From positions 10,759,991 through 10,823,990 of the forward strand of contig NC_133302.1 in the NCBI RefSeq assembly GCF_005239225.2: a DNA stretch of 64,000 nucleotides. The letters are read 5' to 3'. Every line of letters begins with the position of its first letter. Positions within the stretch are counted from its first letter, which is position 1. Both the position numbers and the translations under genes were made by a program. Origin of the DNA: Populus alba. Lineage: Eukaryota; Streptophyta; Magnoliopsida; Malpighiales; Salicaceae. This document shows, in pieces, positions 61,036 to 64,000 of the stretch. The notes beneath the pieces are model-generated. The model worked only from the letters and a program-made list of their open reading frames with translations, was not told the origin of the DNA and did not search any database.

Positions 61036-61726
61036 TATATGGCCACTCTGCCGACACTCTCCTCCCCCATATCTCCTTCTTCTTCCTAATCCTAACTCTC
61101 CCCTTCTGCAAATAACTAGCCCCCCCGGCCCCCAAATAAAAATCTTGCTCATCTTAGCACAACAAGTTGTATTTATTGAAGTTTTGTGGTGACAGCATCC
61201 GTGTTCTGATTTACCAATGGATTTTATCAATTTTTGTAAGTAATTCTATCTATTTAAATTTTAACATTTAAATGTCAATTTTATTTTTTTTTAGTATATG
61301 TATTTTTGTTAGTAAATGTACGTGTTTTATTGTTATTTCTCAAACAAACTTGTAGTATATGAATGTATAATTTTATACCTGTTATGGTTTGTTTTAGATT
61401 TTATAAGATTGTATTTGTTTGTAAATTGTTAAAACTTTATGGAATTACCGAATTACATGTTTTGTTTTGAAATAATTAATAGCTTGCTTAATGAGTCATT
61501 TTTAAGTTTTATCAATGGTATTGCAGAGTGGTAATTTTTGTTAATTTATAAATATTAATTTGTATGGACGTTGATAAATGATAATGAATATTTAATATTT
61601 ATGAGAAGTTGTGATTGATTTGTTGGATAATCTCGAGGTAAAGTAATATTTTTGCAAGTTTATTTACCTAACTTAGTTAATTAATACATGATGCCATCAT
61701 AATTTTATAGAGGTTCGATAGAAGTC

Positions 61727-63240
61727 ATGAATGATCGTTCATGGATGTATCTAGATTCACCCCAAGGATTGCGGAGGATGGATTATTGTAATGGGGTTTA
61801 AGGTTTTATTAATTTCGCAACATCTATTCCCAGAAATTTTACTAGAGGCGGTATTAAGTGTCCATGCAGGAAGTGTCAAAATAAAAAGTATCTGCATCTA
61901 GATGTTGTAATGATGCATCTTTTACACAAAGGATTTATGGAGGATTACCAGTGTTGGTATGCACATAGAGAGGTATTTGTTAGTAATAGGAGAATGGGAG
62001 AAACGGTGGTTGGGTCAACTTCTAGTGCTAGCAACGTGCATGAAGCAGCAAATGACAACACTAATCCTTACAGAAATATGGTTATGGATGCAATGAGAAT
62101 GAATCAAGGTAATGTCAATCAATGTCCAATCGTAGAAGAAGAACCTAATACAGAGGCAACTAGGTTTTTTTATTTGTTGAAAGATTTTGACGAACCATTA
62201 TGGGATGGCTGCACAAACCACAGTAAATTGTTGGGTTTCATCAATGGACTTCACATAGAAGTTCTTTTTCAGCTTGTTCCCTTCAGGTATAAAATGCTTC
62301 TTGCCCAATCAATAATTTTGTCATACCCGGCCTCACTTAGCGAAAAAGAATCTGACTTGATGGTGAACACCTGTGTCACGGTGGTTTAGGATACCAGAAA
62401 ATTGACATGTGCCCTAACTTCTGCATGTTATACTACCTTGAAAATGCTGAGATGACTGAGTGCATGACATGCGGGCATTCTCGTTACAAACCCAGAACTG
62501 GCAAGGGAAAGACTCTAGTGGTGTACAAAAAACTTAGATATTTCCCGATCACACCTAGACTGCAGAGGTTATTCATGTCACGAAGGACTACTGAGCACAT
62601 GACATGGCACCAAACACATGATGTTGTTGATGGTGTGATGGTGCATGCTTCTGACGGCGAAGCATGGAAACGCTTTAACAGTGTACATCCTGAATTTTCA
62701 GCTGAATCAAGGAATGTCCGTCTTGGGTTGTGTACAGATGGATTCAACCCATTTAGGTCATTTTTTGCTCTCTATTCTTGTTGGCTGGTCATACTCACAT
62801 TTTATAACTTGCCACCGGGAATGTGTATGAGGCCGGAGTTCATGTTTTTATCTACTGTCATACCCGGTCCAAGCAACCCGGGGCGGAATATAGATGTTTG
62901 TCTTCGACCGTTGATTGATGAGTTGGCGCAGTTGTGGTCCTCCGGAGCTCTGACTTATGATATATTGAGGAAACAAAATTTCCTTATGAGGGCGCCTTTG
63001 ATGTGGACTATCAATGATTTTCCAGCTTATGAAATGCTTTCTAGTTGAAGCACACATGGGAAACTCGCATGTCCATAATGCATGGAAAACAACAAGGCAT
63101 TCACGCTAGCAAACAGAGGTAAAGCTTCTTTTTCTTACTGTCACTGTCGCTTCTTGCCACTTAATCACAGGTTCAGAAAGAACAGAAAAGATTTCTTTGT
63201 TGGCAGAGTTGAAAAAGATGTTGCATCCCCGCATCTTTCT
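61727..63240 (+). mobile_element. CACTA TNP2-type transposase, disrupted
   Basis: A likely leader intron (donor at 61219, acceptor near 61710) precedes ATG 61727. The N-terminal transposase-associated domain is visible: DRSWMYLDSP, a stop in frame at 61799-61801, then GIKCPCRKCQNKKYLHLDVV. TNP2 core sequence follows: FDEPLWDGCTNHSKL near 62190, GYQKIDMCPNFCMLYYLENA near 62390-62435, CMTCGHSRYKPRTGKGK, YFPITPRLQRLFMS, NLPPGMCMRPEFMFLSTVIP and ALMWTINDFPAY-type text near 63000. A stop and frame change follow at 63045, with readable remnants (RKDFFVGRVEKDVASPHLS) to about 63240. Between 62222 and 62380 the sequence does not resemble TNP2. Confidence 0.8.
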
Positions 63241-63309
63241 GTTGGAAATACTTAATCACAAGTATTTTATATGTTTTTCTTAATTGGAAATACTTGAATT
63301 GTAATTCAA

Positions 63310-64000
63310 TACAGGTACTTATTTAATCTCAAGAAAAAGGTTAAGAACAAGGCGCATGTAGAGGCTTTGATATCTGAGGCCTATATTGTTGAAGAGATCT
63401 CAACATTTATCTCGTACTATTTCGAACCTCATCTGAGAACAAGAATCAATCACATTCCACGGCATGATGATGGCGGTGAAGTGTCTTCTAGTGGGAACTT
63501 GTCAATATTCTCCAATACTGGACGATCCACACCTAAAAATGTCGTAAGAGGAAGATATTTGTCGAAAATAGAATTCAAACAAGCACACAACTATGTTCTA
63601 TTTAACTGTGATGAGCTGAGACCATTTATTCAGTAAGTTTATATATGTGTAATACTAATTAAACTTTGTTAGTAAAATATTGGTAATTATATATTGTGAA
63701 ATCATACACTCATTATCATTTGCAGGCAACATCGACAATATTTTCTCTCGAACAACTCGCAGTTGACCGACTCGCAGATCTTTCAATTATAAGATGAACA
63801 ATTTGCCACATGGTTCAAAACACATGTAAGCACTTTCACAAACTCATTCTAACTTTTAAAATTATTGTACGTATGCATGCCATTACGAGATTCTCGTTCA
63901 TTTACCGTTTATTAATGTACATTACATGTATACAAGGTTTATCAAATGGGAAGAAGTGCATCTAAGTCATTGTCTTCACTAAGCCTCGGGCCTAAAAGAA
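63310..64000 (+). mobile_element. CACTA transposase downstream domain (DUF4218-like), partial
   Basis: Frame 63367-63636 (EEISTFISYYFEPHLRTRIN, ending NYVLFNCDELRPFIQ) belongs to the domain that follows TNP2 in CACTA proteins. Two introns can be inferred: 63633-63725 (ca|gtaag to tttgcag|gcaacatcg) and about 63825-63935 (cat|gtaagc to acaag|gtttat), giving QQHRQYFLSNNSQL and VYQMGRSASKSL. One stop (about 63790) interrupts it. The coding region between TNP2 and this domain is largely missing. Confidence 0.65.

Larger units (their letters stand above)
60620..64000 (+). mobile_element. CACTA (En/Spm) DNA transposon, left part; continues past the window
   Basis: It begins with CACTACCAGAAATT, the class-defining terminal repeat start, at 60620. 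A subterminal array of CCGACGGAAT and its complement follows (60650-61030), as expected for transposase binding sites. Transposase relics run from ATG 61727 to the window end. The right terminus lies outside the window. The 3-bp target site would be atc (60617-60619). In-frame stops and deletions show that this copy is not autonomous. Confidence 0.88.

Overview
This is a stretch of a plant nuclear genome, most likely from a Salicaceae tree (Populus or Salix). The reasons are the AT-rich, intron-containing organisation, typical dicot genes (F-box/kelch, GRF, LOG, GTG/COLD1) and short repeats (a MITE and a tRNA-derived SINE) that I associate with poplar and willow. The genus is an inference, not something the sequence proves. 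Gene density is low and most of the 64 kb is transposon-derived or AT-rich non-coding DNA.

Layout. 0-8 kb: rearranged Ty3/gypsy pieces on the minus strand (gag, LTR, polyprotein C-terminus), including an 89-bp perfect inverted repeat, then a plus-strand LTR near 1.9-3.7 kb, LTR-like debris and two MITE-like elements. 8-13.4 kb: AT-rich non-coding DNA with one LTR/PBS-like signature and a perfect 62-bp tandem repeat. 15.0-17.3 kb: an intact F-box/kelch gene with an intron in its 5' UTR. 20.5-32.1 kb: a decayed minus-strand copy of a GTG/COLD1 (GPHR family) membrane-protein gene, with a degenerate copia element inside its largest intron. 32.9-35.8 kb: two tandem LTR-like copies, the second cut by an Athila-type gypsy element (35.8-39.75 kb) that has lost its RT region. 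40.1-40.75 kb: a full-length intronless LOG (cytokinin-activating enzyme) pseudogene. 42.2-42.6 kb: a tandem duplication of about 230 bp. 42.95-46.9 kb: an intact four-exon growth-regulating factor (GRF) gene on the minus strand with a recognisable miR396 site. 49.9-54.1 kb: a fairly complete but stop-containing copia element on the minus strand. 54.2-57.2 kb: MITE and SINE copies. 59.6-60.6 kb: a copia gag/protease fragment split by a CACTA (En/Spm) transposon that starts at 60620 and runs out of the window.

Only two genes look functional: the F-box/kelch gene (a likely substrate receptor of an SCF ubiquitin ligase) and the GRF (a miR396-controlled growth transcription factor). They are about 26 kb apart and nothing suggests that they work together. 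The GTG and LOG copies are pseudogenes whose parents must lie elsewhere. I found no CRISPR array, tRNA, rRNA or bacterial-type operon, and no convincing new biological system. The most informative features are the step-by-step decay of the GTG and LOG copies and the nested order of the transposons.
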